Shown here in pieces: positions 1 to 7,475 of a DNA stretch of 53,907 nt (the first letter of the stretch is position 1; every line of letters begins with the position of its first letter). A program made the translations under genes and the position numbers. This DNA comes from a virus, in the IMG/VR virus record IMGVR_UViG_3300046713_000242, positions 1-53,907 of that record; one strand, 5' to 3'. Below the pieces are notes generated by a model, which had not been told where the DNA came from, did no database searches, and worked only from the letters and a program-made list of their open reading frames with translations.

Positions 1-193
1 CCGGCACCGCCACCTGCCTGGCATTCAAGGTCTGCGCGAGCTGGTGCGTGACGTCGTTGTAGTCGATCCACGCGCTCACCTTCCCCGTGATGCCGTCCAC
101 CGCGTAGTAGTCCGCCACGAACACCGGCTGCTGCTGCGCCATCGCGCAGATATTGCCGAAGATCGTGGCAGGCACGCGTGCGGGGATCGTCAT
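1..193 (-). CDS. Tail fibre-like protein, N-terminal fragment (cut by window edge)
   Basis: The first 64 codons of a gene that runs off the left edge. ATG at 193 overlaps the stop of the preceding gene (ATGA), so the two are translationally coupled. The visible part (PVFVADYYAVDGITGKV, then a W-I-D segment) matches residues 24-66 of the upstream protein at 190-948, so the two are tandem paralogues. That neighbour has a lectin-like C-terminal half; if this one does too, it is probably a second receptor-binding or virion-surface protein. The paralogy is seen directly; the function is inferred. Confidence 0.7.
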   Translation of the reverse strand, partial: MTIPARVPATIFGNICAMAQQQPVFVADYYAVDGITGKVSAWIDYNDVTHQLAQTLNARQVAVP

Positions 194-948
194 GGCGTGA
201 TCCCCGTGACTTGCTGGATCCATGTCGCGACGTTCCCGGCCCGGGTGTCGAGGGGCGGACTCAACATGAAGGAGTGCCAATCACCGATAAAGGCATTTGC
301 GCCACCGGGAAGCTTTCCCAACACGAAGGTACTTGGTGGGTTTGCAATCGATGGGCTCGAAAGCGTGCCTGAAAACTTCAGCGTGCTCTTATGAAAAAAC
401 TTCGTCGTAAGAGTGCCCGCGAGCACCGTGGCTCGAATCCATGTGGGAGTGCCTAGCGCTGCAATCGCTTGGTCCCCCACGCCGATGGCTGAGCCAGACG
501 CGTTGTTGACGTTCATCGAAGCTGTTGCACCGGTTGTCGTGAGAAGCAGCGACTGATAGTTGGTAGTCCCAGTTTGCGTGCCTGCCAAAACCGAAGCGCC
601 ACCCGCGATCCCCGTGGCCCTGAAGCACAAAAATTCATCCATCCCGCTTCCAGAATGGAGATACACCCAATCACGAACCGGCCGGTTGCTCGTGTAGAAC
701 ATCGTGGCCGCGAACGTCGCTACGATCGCGTTGTTGAAGAGCGCGCTCGCCACGGGGACGGGCACCTGATTGGCGCTGACCGTCTGCGACAGCACATGAC
801 CCGTGTCGCTCCAATCGATGAAGCTCGCGACTTTGCCGCTCACTCCGTCGACAGAATAGTAGCTAGCCGTGAATAGCGGCCGACCTTCCGCGAGGCAGCG
901 GATATAGGAGAACAGCGGATCGAGCCGCGCTACCGCTACGCGCGGCAT
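190..948 (-). CDS. LamG/concanavalin-like tail or receptor-binding protein
   Basis: 252 residues. The N-terminal 65 residues form a module (GRPLFTASYYSVDG...) shared with the next gene and with a small early protein at 19511-19741. The rest is beta-rich: a TWIRATVLAG strand, an FFHKSTLKFSGTL strand, then LGKLPGGANAFIGDWHSFML. This order resembles the end of concanavalin/LamG sandwich domains found in phage surface proteins. It lies in a minus-strand run with the genes at 950-2044 and 1-193. Receptor binding is inferred; the family call rests on pattern only. Confidence 0.55.
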   Translation of the reverse strand: MPRVAVARLDPLFSYIRCLAEGRPLFTASYYSVDGVSGKVASFIDWSDTGHVLSQTVSANQVPVPVASALFNNAIVATFAATMFYTSNRPVRDWVYLHSGSGMDEFLCFRATGIAGGASVLAGTQTGTTNYQSLLLTTTGATASMNVNNASGSAIGVGDQAIAALGTPTWIRATVLAGTLTTKFFHKSTLKFSGTLSSPSIANPPSTFVLGKLPGGANAFIGDWHSFMLSPPLDTRAGNVATWIQQVTGITP

Positions 949-949
949 C

Positions 950-2044
950 TTACTTGTACAGCACCGAGTCGAGCTTCAGCGAAGCCTGAGCGCCGATCGT
1001 GAGCGTGAACTCCGTGGTGATGCCGAGCGCGAACACAAGCCCCGACGCGAAATAGACGCCGTTCCTGAAGTCTTTGCTGAAAGGCACGTCTACCTGAACC
1101 GCGGGCATGATGAGCTTTGTGCTCCACACGATCGTCACCGCGCCGTTGGCCGGCAGCGAAGCCGCGTCCATCGCCAACAGCCAGTAGTTGGCCGCGGCCG
1201 CGCTGATGTCCATGCGCCCCGAGACACTGAAGAGCACGCCTGGCGAGGCCTTCACCACAGCGTTCGTGGCCAGCGCCGCGCTCACAAACTTCGACATGGC
1301 GAAGGTCGGGCTGACGACCGGCAACATCTGAACCTGGGTAACGTTCAGGACGTTGTTTTCGGACTGCGCGGCGAACTGTTCGGCGCTCTTGTCGTTGCCG
1401 CTGACGTCGACCTGAGGCAGCAGCAGCTGCGTATCGGTCATGACCGGGGGCGTCACCCGGTACTGGCGCATAGCTAGGACGTTGGCGTTGTCGGCGAACG
1501 TCGCGAGCGCGGCCGCACCTGCCTGGCCGCGCGCGCCCGGCAGCACCACCGGAAGCGAGGCTGCCGGCGTCTGCGGGCCGAGCGGCGCCGTGATCCCCGT
1601 GACCACCACATTGGCCGCTGGGCCGCCGCTTGCCCCGGGCGAGCTCGAGCTGGGCACCGCGTTTGCGAAGAGTCGACGCGCAGCGGTGGCGAGGTTGTTC
1701 GTCACCACGCGTGGGTAGATCAGGCCAGGCGCCGGCAGGTCCACGACCTTGAGCGTGCCGCCGACGATCACGATCCCGCTCGCGATCAGATAGAAGCGCT
1801 CCTTCGGCAGCACCGCGAGCGGGTCCTGGCCTGGGGTTACGTGCTCTTCGCGCACCGCCCAGAGGTCGATCGTGATGTTCTGCGCGGCGGCGGCTTCGAG
1901 CGCGAAGCACACGCGCGAGTTGGTGACGTCGCTCTGCGGGGAGCGCACCCGGGTGCTGATGAGCAGCGTGGTCCCGATGTCGGTGGACACGGGGTCCGGG
2001 TCCACGGTCGCTAGGTCGATTCGTCGGGAGGCTTCAGGCTGCAT
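950..2044 (-). CDS. Structural protein of unknown role, probably tail
   Basis: 364 residues from ATG 2044, preceded by an AAAGGGG Shine-Dalgarno at good spacing; an upstream in-frame ATG at 2095 has none. It is rich in V, T and A beta-strands. A Gly/Pro/Ala linker around residues 130-170 separates an N-terminal beta domain (about 15-110) from a C-terminal one ending in LTIGAQASLKLDSVLYK. It has no catalytic motif, signal peptide or membrane segment. Its place upstream of two lectin-like genes suggests a virion protein of the adsorption apparatus, but I do not recognise the family. Confidence 0.55.
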   Translation of the reverse strand: MQPEASRRIDLATVDPDPVSTDIGTTLLISTRVRSPQSDVTNSRVCFALEAAAAQNITIDLWAVREEHVTPGQDPLAVLPKERFYLIASGIVIVGGTLKVVDLPAPGLIYPRVVTNNLATAARRLFANAVPSSSSPGASGGPAANVVVTGITAPLGPQTPAASLPVVLPGARGQAGAAALATFADNANVLAMRQYRVTPPVMTDTQLLLPQVDVSGNDKSAEQFAAQSENNVLNVTQVQMLPVVSPTFAMSKFVSAALATNAVVKASPGVLFSVSGRMDISAAAANYWLLAMDAASLPANGAVTIVWSTKLIMPAVQVDVPFSKDFRNGVYFASGLVFALGITTEFTLTIGAQASLKLDSVLYK

Positions 2045-2104
2045 CAGTGCCCCTTTCCGGGCGGAGTATGGCAGCGGGCCCCCGCGCACCGCCATAGCCG
2101 AGTG

Positions 2105-2350
2105 CTAGGCGTCGTGCTGGCCGGCGAGGTCTCGCAGGTTCTCGATGAACAGCGAGAGCGCGTAAAGGGCGTGCTCGGCGCGCAGGATCTGCACGGGCAG
2201 CGGCGTCATTTCGAGCGGATTGCCCACCAGGATATGGGCTTCCTGCTTCGTTTCGTCGAGCGCGATCAGCACCGTGAGCAGGCTCGAGTCGACGCGGGCG
2301 AGCGAATCACCCAGGGCCTTGTAGATCTCCTGCCGTCGGTCCTGAGGCAT
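2105..2350 (-). CDS. Small helical protein, unknown
   Basis: 81 residues, almost all predicted helix (IYKALGDSLARVDSSLLTVL, then ILRAEHALYALSLFIENLRDL), which suggests a helical bundle. The ATG at 2350 lies inside the 3' end of the zinc-motif gene 2307-2726, a 44-bp overlap. A GGAAG sits too close to that ATG to be ideal, so the start is uncertain. No function is assigned. Confidence 0.5.
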   Translation of the reverse strand: MPQDRRQEIYKALGDSLARVDSSLLTVLIALDETKQEAHILVGNPLEMTPLPVQILRAEHALYALSLFIENLRDLAGQHDA

Positions 2351-2726
2351 CTTCCAGCGGTTCTACCACCGGGGGCGCATCGCGCGCGATCGCGTCGGCG
2401 ATCTTCTCGCGGTAGGTGGCAAGCGCGGCGGCGCGCCCGATCTCCACCTGCTTCTTGGTGTCGCAGTGCGGGCAGCGTGGGCAGCGTGGCTCACCGAGCG
2501 CGCGGTGGATCGCGTGGAACTCGGGGAAGGTGAGCCCGATCGGCTCGTGCACGCCGTGTTTCTCGGCCTCGGTGTCGAGCGCGCACCGGTGCTTGGCCTC
2601 GGTCTTGTTGGCAGCGCGCTTCTGGGAGCGCTGAGCGCGGCGCTGAAAGCGGTTTGGACCGTCTTGCGGCGTGGTGGCGCTCGTCACGACGGTTTGGCGG
2701 TGCCGGCGGTTCTGGGTGCTCGTCAT
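2307..2726 (-). CDS. Basic zinc-ribbon-like protein
   Basis: 139 residues from ATG 2726, chosen because it overlaps the preceding stop as ATGA. The N-terminal 50 residues are strongly basic (many R, K and Q), as in a nucleic-acid-binding tail. The middle has a compact CPRCPHC cluster, a partial zinc ribbon, followed by helices. It is translationally coupled to the RyR-domain gene. A small DNA- or RNA-binding phage protein is plausible; no family is recognised. Confidence 0.55.
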   Translation of the reverse strand: MTSTQNRRHRQTVVTSATTPQDGPNRFQRRAQRSQKRAANKTEAKHRCALDTEAEKHGVHEPIGLTFPEFHAIHRALGEPRCPRCPHCDTKKQVEIGRAAALATYREKIADAIARDAPPVVEPLEDASGPTAGDLQGPG

Positions 2727-3349
2727 GGGCCCACCTTGCGGTCCCAATAACCGCCGCGCGCCTTATCCACTGCATCTCTGATGAGCGACACGTGCGGGAT
2801 GTTGGTCGCGAACGGCACCCCGGCGCCGAACACTTGCAGGTCAAGCCCGCTGTAGTCCACGCCTGGGCGCAGCACGATCGCAGGGAACGGGCCGATTTCA
2901 CCGAATCCCCAGTACAGCACGATCGCGCCGATGCCTGGCCATTGCGGCACCGATTCCGGCGGCAGTGCCACGGCCACTGGACTGAGATTGCGCGCCACAA
3001 GCGCCGTTTCGAGCACCGTCACGCGGTACAGCACGCTCTTGAAGCGCTGCACCTCATCGAGCTCTGACCATGGGCAAAGCGCGGGGTGCTTCTTGGTTTC
3101 CGGGTCGCGCGTCTCGCCCCACGACCAGCCATCGGCAATCCGCTTCCTGAGCCAATGGTGGTGTTGTTCCTCGGCTGACGTGAGATCGCCACTGAGAATC
3201 AGATCCACGCAGAGGCACATCCCCATTTGATAGGCGGGTGAGGTCTCTTCCCAGGGCGGCCGGGGCTCGCCGATCTCGGCGTTGTAGACGCGTTGCACCT
3301 CGTAAGCCGCGCGCGCAATCGAGCGCGCTCGGTCGATGTCGACAGGCAT
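2723..3349 (-). CDS. RyR-domain protein
   Basis: 208 residues. Residues about 10-112 match the RyR (ryanodine-receptor repeat) domain as found in phages and bacteria: IARAAYEVQRVYNA, PPWEE, a helix, then WLRKRIADGWSWGETRDPE, HPALCPWSELDEVQR and a closing helix. A separate beta-rich domain follows (about 130-208, WPGIGAIVLYWGFGEIGPFPAIV). RyR domains are thought to bind ligands, possibly nucleotide-derived; the role of the phage versions is not settled. The next gene is coupled by ATGA. Confidence 0.8.
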   Translation of the reverse strand: MPVDIDRARSIARAAYEVQRVYNAEIGEPRPPWEETSPAYQMGMCLCVDLILSGDLTSAEEQHHHWLRKRIADGWSWGETRDPETKKHPALCPWSELDEVQRFKSVLYRVTVLETALVARNLSPVAVALPPESVPQWPGIGAIVLYWGFGEIGPFPAIVLRPGVDYSGLDLQVFGAGVPFATNIPHVSLIRDAVDKARGGYWDRKVGP

Positions 3350-3428
3350 GGTTCTTCCTCGGGTGGTTGGGGTTGGGTGTGGCGGGTGAGGGCCACTGAG
3401 ACCGCGTAGCGCGCCTCAGCGAGCCGCG

Positions 3429-3680
3429 TCAATCGCCAAGGATCACCTGAATTGCGCGCTGGATCTCGATCGGCTCTTTGAGCAGCGAGGCGGCCACGTA
3501 GATCTTGAAGGTGCTGGTGCGCGCGCACACGTCCACGCGTTCGACCATCACGTGCCGGATCAGCTTCGCAAGGATCTCGCCCTGGCGGTCAGGGGTCTCG
3601 GCCCAGAACGCTTTGGGGTGCAGGCGAAACTCGAGCGTGCCATCGAACGGCTGCATACCGTAGGGCTGGGGGCGGTTCAT
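3429..3680 (-). CDS. Small conserved-looking phage protein, unknown
   Basis: 83 residues. A beta-strand region (TLEFRLHPKAFW) is followed by a long helix (GEILAKLIRHVMVERVDV), then TFKIYVAASLLKEPIEIQRA. The composition is that of a real globular protein. It stands alone, with 79 bp to the RyR gene downstream and 15 bp to the gene at 3696-3881 upstream. I do not recognise it. Confidence 0.55.
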   Translation of the reverse strand: MNRPQPYGMQPFDGTLEFRLHPKAFWAETPDRQGEILAKLIRHVMVERVDVCARTSTFKIYVAASLLKEPIEIQRAIQVILGD

Positions 3681-3695
3681 GCCCCCAAAGCTAGG

Positions 3696-3881
3696 CTAGT
3701 TCCGCTGGCGACGCATCAGCGCTTCGATCGCCCGGTGGATGCTCTCCTGATAGCTGCTGGCGGCCACCGTCACGCGCATGGCGCGCCCCTCGAAGCGGGC
3801 ATCGGGGATGCTGGCGTGCGCGTGGTAGCGGCGGTCGAAGCCGAGCTCGGCGTCTGCGTGAACTGGGTACAACGTGGACAC
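3696..3881 (-). CDS. Small protein, unknown
   Basis: 61 residues from GTG 3881, which has a GAGGTGA Shine-Dalgarno about 5 nt upstream; that decides the start and the frame over a competing ORF. Mixed alpha/beta, ending in a basic amphipathic helix (HRAIEALMRRQRN). It lies downstream of an apparently non-coding 212-bp gap. No function assigned. Confidence 0.5.
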   Translation of the reverse strand: MSTLYPVHADAELGFDRRYHAHASIPDARFEGRAMRVTVAASSYQESIHRAIEALMRRQRN

Positions 3882-4093
3882 GGGTCACCTCATACGGCGC
3901 ACCCTGAGCACGAAGCTTGCCAATATCAAGAGGTTCTCGCTAGGGTGTGCTCAAGGCGGCGGGGCTTCTGTTGCAGCGATCTTCACCCGACCGCGCCCGC
4001 GCTGTGACGTAGCGCTGGGATGCTGGGCTCCCGTGGCACCCAACGGAAGGCGAAGGTCTCGGGCGATTGCTTGCCGCCCGGGGCTGACGTGCG
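3882..4093. other. Gap with no convincing gene
   Basis: About 210 bp between two minus-strand genes. ORFs crossing it on either strand have shadow-like R/P/S-rich composition and no good start. A GATATTGGCAAG sequence on the minus strand (around 3915-3926) is AT-richer than its surroundings and could be part of a promoter, but no convincing -35/-10 pair is visible. Confidence 0.4.
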
Positions 4094-4291
4094 TCAGCTG
4101 TCAGGCCCGTCCACCCAAACCACGTGCCCACAGCGCTCGTTCGAGCACGAGTACTTCTCGTCCTCGTACCCGCCGCACGACGACTCCCAAGTTTTGACGC
4201 TCATGGGGGCGTCGCACTTCGGGCATCGGCGTTGTGCCTCCTTCGCCGGGCCAAAGGAGCCCTCATGCTCTGCCATGGGCTTGGTGTGCAT
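4094..4291 (-). CDS. Zinc-ribbon protein
   Basis: 65 residues from ATG 4291, with GGAG 8 nt upstream. A first CPKC knuckle near residue 23 and a second cysteine pair (CSNERC) near residue 49 make a classic two-knuckle zinc ribbon, ending in HVVWVDGPDS. Such ribbons are common in small phage DNA-associated proteins. It follows the YRKKPV-type gene by 5 bp in the same operon. The specific partner is unknown. Confidence 0.65.
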   Translation of the reverse strand: MHTKPMAEHEGSFGPAKEAQRRCPKCDAPMSVKTWESSCGGYEDEKYSCSNERCGHVVWVDGPDS

Positions 4292-4296
4292 ACGTT

Positions 4297-4548
4297 CTAC
4301 TCCGCGGGCTCGTAGGTGGCGTCGAACGTCGCCGAGGGGCAGGCGTAGAAGTTCCCGTCAATGCCGCGGATCACCCAGTCGCCAGGTTTCGCGGTCGTGG
4401 TGCCTTCCGGCGCGGGAATCTCAAGGCCGCCCAGAACATCCTCGTTGACCTCGCCCCACTTCGCCCATTCCAAGATCGCCAAGGCGTTTTTGCCGTCGTA
4501 TTGCATCGCCTCGATCACTACGGGCTTCTTTCGGTACTTGTTCGCCAT
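4297..4548 (-). CDS. Widespread phage protein of the YRKKPVVIEA / GDWVIRG type
   Basis: 83 residues. The ends match a family common in phage genomes: an N-terminal YRKKPVVIEAMQYDG and a C-terminal PGDWVIRGIDGNFYACP...FDATYEP. The biochemical role is unknown as far as I know. ATG 4548 is preferred because GGGAGG lies 7 nt upstream; an ATG at 4554 overlaps the preceding stop (ATGA) but is too close to that Shine-Dalgarno. Confidence 0.8.
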   Translation of the reverse strand: MANKYRKKPVVIEAMQYDGKNALAILEWAKWGEVNEDVLGGLEIPAPEGTTTAKPGDWVIRGIDGNFYACPSATFDATYEPAE

Positions 4549-4550
4549 CT

Positions 4551-4871
4551 TCATTCCTCCCAAGGCCTCGGGCGCCTGTACATCGGGCCTGGCACGTAGG
4601 CAGGGCTCGTGTCTACCTCGCGCACCGCGCGGTTCTGGGGGCCGATCGAGCGGTCACGCGCCTCGATCTCACGCTCGAGCCGGGTCACCAGGTCGAAGCA
4701 TCCTCGCACGTCGTCGATCGCCACCACGTGGTAGGCGACGTCGCCGAACTTCACGGGCTTGCGCCTCTGTGCGGCGCGCGCGACCCGCACGCTATGGCCG
4801 GTGGATACAACGATGGCGCCGAGCAGCCAGCCGACAACCAGCAGGGCGGCGTTTAGGAGGGGTTGAGACAC
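4551..4871 (-). CDS. Single-pass membrane protein, possibly from a leaderless mRNA
   Basis: 106 residues from GTG 4871. Residues about 4-24 are a hydrophobic segment (LLNAALLVVGWLLGAIVV). A soluble tail follows with FGDVAYHVVAIDD and a charged helix (LVTRLEREIEARD). There is no Shine-Dalgarno; a TTGCGCAA palindrome lies exactly 28 nt upstream, as at three other starts in the window. An in-frame ATG at 4949 would put that motif inside the coding region, so I prefer 4871. Function unknown. Confidence 0.55.
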   Translation of the reverse strand: MSQPLLNAALLVVGWLLGAIVVSTGHSVRVARAAQRRKPVKFGDVAYHVVAIDDVRGCFDLVTRLEREIEARDRSIGPQNRAVREVDTSPAYVPGPMYRRPRPWEE

Positions 4872-4907
4872 GCTGCGCAATCTGCACGGGCCCGGGTTTT
4901 TGCGCAA
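4872..4907 (-). promoter_or_regulatory. TTGCGCAA promoter/operator, single-site form
   Basis: On the minus strand TTGCGCAA (4907-4900) is followed after 28 nt by GTG 4871. Read as a -35 (TTGCGC), a 17-nt spacer leads to CAGATT (4884-4879), a possible -10 that ends 7 nt before the start codon. Only one full half-site is present, unlike the divergent regions. The spacing is seen; promoter function is inferred. Confidence 0.5.
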
Positions 4908-4920
4908 ATGGTTTTCACGC

Positions 4921-5187
4921 TCAGACGTACCGTTGGATGCCATGGGCAATCCCGTCCACGAGCTTCACGCGCCACTGGTTGCCGTCGTGCGTGCCCCACG
5001 CGTCGACCGTGCCGTCGTTTTCCTCGACCGAATCTTCCAGCCCGAATGCCTGTAACTCTTCTAGGCCCGCGTCAATTCGGTCCGACGCGGCAAGGTCCTC
5101 GTGCAGCGCGAGCACCGCGCATTCGTTGTGGCTGATGCTCCGTCGCACTGCCCGCTCCGCCGTCATGTATCCAATCGCGTATGCCAT
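4921..5187 (-). CDS. Small acidic protein under repeat-cassette promoter 1
   Basis: 88 residues from ATG 5187, acidic (about pI 4-5 by composition). An N-terminal helix (AERAVRRSISHNECAVLALHEDL) and a middle helix lead to a short beta segment (NQWRVKLVDGIAHGIQ). It is the first gene after the 74-bp cassette at 5196-5269, whose leader supplies GAGATGGGG before the ATG. Function unknown. Confidence 0.6.
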   Translation of the reverse strand: MAYAIGYMTAERAVRRSISHNECAVLALHEDLAASDRIDAGLEELQAFGLEDSVEENDGTVDAWGTHDGNQWRVKLVDGIAHGIQRYV

Positions 5188-5195
5188 GTTGCCGT

Positions 5196-5269
5196 CCCCA
5201 TCTCTGCCGCGCTTGGCGGCCCCGTAAGAACAATCATCAGCTATCCCAATACCGTTTGCAAACGGAATC
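5196..5269 (-). repeat. Promoter/leader cassette, copy 1 of 3
   Basis: 74 bp identical to 18155-18228 and partly conserved at 22120-22195. Read on the minus strand it has a CCGTTTGCAAACGG palindrome, then a variable middle, then a conserved GGGGCCGCCAAGCGCGGC hairpin leader and GAGATGGGG just before a start codon. TTGCAA with a 17-nt spacer and GATGAT is a plausible promoter. The terminase stop codon (5270-5268) overlaps its upstream end. It should drive the gene at 4921-5187 and those beyond. Confidence 0.75.
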
Positions 5270-6866
5270 AGCGGAAGCGCTTCCCCAGCGTGCGGCGAAT
5301 GCCCTCGCGGGCGAACCACAGGCCCATTAGCCGGTCACCCGTATGGTTCTTCGGGCCACCGCCAGGGCGGTAGCTCGCCATCTCGACACGCAGCGCAGCG
5401 AGCTCGGGATCCACGTCGTCGCCCTTGTCCCCACTCGGGAAGAGCCACAGGCGCTGGCGCAGCTCGACCGCGATGGACTCGATCCCAAAGTCTTCGTCCC
5501 ACTTGCTTTGGGCTGAGGTGTTGTAGGGCTCGACCGAGATCTTCTTCTTGCTGACCGTGTGCTGGCGCAGAAACTCTTGCGCGCCCACGCTTTCGACGAT
5601 CATGCGGCTGTTGAAGCGCAAGTGCGTCTCGTAGATGCGGTCGATTATTTCGTCTGCCGTCCACTTCCCCGCCTCGATCTTGACCAGCTGCCGGCGCTTG
5701 TCGTCGCGCAGCGCCACCGTGACGAGCGCCGTGACGTCGTGCCCTTCCTTCTGGCCGACGCCAAGGTCCACGCCCGTCCAGCACGGCAGCGCGCGCGGGC
5801 CAGGCCACAAGAGCGGCCGACGCTCGAGCATCTTGAGCCCGCGCCCAGCCGTGAGCGCCACCCTGATCGCCCAGTCCGGGAAGCGGCTACTGATGTCGTT
5901 GACGACGCGGCACAAGTACTTGCGCGCGAACGCCGACGGCTGCATGCCGTTGAGGCGCTTGAGCAGGCGCGACAACGGCCACTGTCCAGCCCATGTCGTG
6001 ATCCAGTTAGCGGGCTTGTCTTCGGGGTTCTGCACGGCGCTGAACACGCGCCCCTCGAAGCTCTTTCGCTTCGGGAGCTCGTGCAGCAGGTCCCAGTCAG
6101 CGAACGGGGTACCAATCACCCAGATCCGCGCCGGGTAGCCGCCCTCGGCCTGATCCTGGGCACGCGTGAGCACCATCGTATCGAACCAAGCAATCGTCTT
6201 CTGCGCGGCTTCCAGCGTGCCCGTGTTCTGCAGGTTGAGCACGTCATCGAGCACGATGATGTCGAGGCGTGCGCCGGCGATCTTCGTGCCCGAGCCGTAG
6301 ACGCGGATCGTGGGGTTACGCAGGTACGGGCTGCGCTCGACCTCGATGGCGTGCATGTTCCAGATCGCGTGCTTGCGCGAGCTGCGCTTCAGGTGCGGGA
6401 AAACCTCGTGAAGACGCTGCGATTCCTCGATGTATCGCTTGATAATCCCGAGCATCACGAAGGCTTGCTCTTCGGAGTCGGAGATGATCGCGCAGCGCAG
6501 GTTAGGGTTGCGGCCGATCTCCCAGAGCAAGCGCGCGATGATCTGGAAGCTCTTGCCGTGCTCGACGGGGGCTACGAGAACGCTCCACTCGTTCTTCGTC
6601 CAATGCTCGTGCCATTCCTTGTGGATCGAAGCGCAGTGGATGGGCTTGCGCGTGGTCTCATCGACCATCACGAAATCAGCGAAGTCGACCGGGTCAACGC
6701 GCGCGCGCCTGATCTGGACGGTGCGCCGAGCTCGAGCACGCTGCTTCAGCTTGTGCCGATACGCGTCCAGGTCGTAGACGTTGGCGCCAGGCCCCTCGAT
6801 GGGGTTGATGGGCATGCCGCCTAGCGCGTCTTGCGCGTGAAGGGCGCCCAGTGATCGCGAGCTCAT
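5268..6866 (-). CDS. terL: Terminase large subunit (packaging ATPase-nuclease)
   Basis: 532 residues from ATG 6866 (TGATG overlap with the preceding gene). A Walker A-like loop APVEHGKS lies at 99-106 and a Walker B LDIIVLDDV at 201-209, with IGTPFADWDL (251-260) after it as the coupling region. The RNase H-fold nuclease shows VDLGVG (D367), the MIVES strand (422-426) and HTGDRLMGLW (D511). It should cut concatemers and drive DNA into the prohead at the portal. The P-loop lacks the usual second glycine, as in many terminases. The proposed small subunit lies about 7.5 kb away. Confidence 0.95.
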   Translation of the reverse strand: MSSRSLGALHAQDALGGMPINPIEGPGANVYDLDAYRHKLKQRARARRTVQIRRARVDPVDFADFVMVDETTRKPIHCASIHKEWHEHWTKNEWSVLVAPVEHGKSFQIIARLLWEIGRNPNLRCAIISDSEEQAFVMLGIIKRYIEESQRLHEVFPHLKRSSRKHAIWNMHAIEVERSPYLRNPTIRVYGSGTKIAGARLDIIVLDDVLNLQNTGTLEAAQKTIAWFDTMVLTRAQDQAEGGYPARIWVIGTPFADWDLLHELPKRKSFEGRVFSAVQNPEDKPANWITTWAGQWPLSRLLKRLNGMQPSAFARKYLCRVVNDISSRFPDWAIRVALTAGRGLKMLERRPLLWPGPRALPCWTGVDLGVGQKEGHDVTALVTVALRDDKRRQLVKIEAGKWTADEIIDRIYETHLRFNSRMIVESVGAQEFLRQHTVSKKKISVEPYNTSAQSKWDEDFGIESIAVELRQRLWLFPSGDKGDDVDPELAALRVEMASYRPGGGPKNHTGDRLMGLWFAREGIRRTLGKRFR

Positions 6867-7249
6867 CAGTCTGCCTTCTGATCGCGCGCTCGAGTCATCA
6901 TGGTCGCCTGCACGTCGCGCGGCAGCGTGCTCGGCGCCTCGACCACGATCCCATGCTCGCCGAAATCCCAGAACAGCCACATGCGCTTCTGGTGGTGCAG
7001 GCGGTAGAGGCCCTGGCCATCGTGCGTCACGTCAGCCCAGGACACCGAGCGCCATTCGACGGTGCGCACGACGGCTTCGCGGTGCTGGGGCGCGCCCAGG
7101 TCGAGCACGCTCTGCGCTTCGGCGCGCTGCTCGCGGTATTGCAGCGAGGGGTACATGGGCGCGGTCTTCTGCGAGGCGATCTGAGCGGGCACCTTGCCCG
7201 TTGCTTCGACGATGGCGCCGATCACCTGTAACGCCCGAACTTGGTTCAC
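6866..7249 (-). CDS. Hypothetical protein upstream of terL
   Basis: 127 residues from GTG 7249 (GTGA overlap with the preceding stop); its own stop overlaps the terL start. An N-terminal helix (ALQVIGAIVEATGKVPAQI) resembles a short HTH-like segment. A beta-rich middle has REAVVRTVEWRSVSWADV and RMWLFWDFGEHGIVVEAP. A packaging-associated role is suggested only by the tight coupling to terL. It is not recognisable as a small terminase. Confidence 0.6.
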   Translation of the reverse strand: MNQVRALQVIGAIVEATGKVPAQIASQKTAPMYPSLQYREQRAEAQSVLDLGAPQHREAVVRTVEWRSVSWADVTHDGQGLYRLHHQKRMWLFWDFGEHGIVVEAPSTLPRDVQATMMTRARDQKAD

Positions 7250-7443
7250 GGGCCGACATCAAGGTCAACGTGGTCGAGCGCCGGCAGCAGCACGACCGCG
7301 GTACTCAACTCATCCCCGTGCCAAACCTGCCGGAAGCGCACGATCACGCCGGTATCGCGCATGTACGCGTGCCCGCGCAGCGCTTCCCAATACGTGCTTT
7401 CGGCGTGCTCGCGCAACCTTTCAAGGGTGATGGCGTCTGGCAT
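7246..7443 (-). CDS. Small protein; first gene of the terL operon
   Basis: 65 residues from ATG 7443. An N-terminal helix (LERLREHAESTYWEALRG) is followed by beta strands (TGVIVRFRQVWHGD, STAVVLLPAL). There is no Shine-Dalgarno, but a consensus-like TAATAT lies exactly 7 nt upstream of the ATG, which suggests a leaderless transcript running through 6866-7249 into terL. Function unknown. Confidence 0.6.
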   Translation of the reverse strand: MPDAITLERLREHAESTYWEALRGHAYMRDTGVIVRFRQVWHGDELSTAVVLLPALDHVDLDVGP

Positions 7444-7474
7444 GAGGCCGATATTACACAAAACGATTGCGCAA
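7444..7474 (-). promoter_or_regulatory. TTGCGCAA operator with TAATAT -10, upstream of the terL operon
   Basis: TAATAT (7456-7451) ends 7 nt before ATG 7443. TTGCGCAA lies at 7467-7474, with a degenerate copy TTACACAA at 7454-7461, the same 13-bp period as at 10279-10299. Here the perfect site is 23 nt from the start instead of 28, and the degenerate copy overlaps the -10, so it may act as an operator. The sequence is seen; the function is inferred. Confidence 0.55.
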
Positions 7475-7475
7475 A

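Noticed and set aside
3874-4197. Plus-strand ORF of 107 codons across the 3882-4093 gap
   Set aside because: Arg/Ser/Pro-rich, no Shine-Dalgarno, and it overlaps two better minus-strand genes.
5559-6824. Plus-strand ORF of 421 codons opposite terL
   Set aside because: Shadow of terL; its composition follows the codon positions of the opposite strand.
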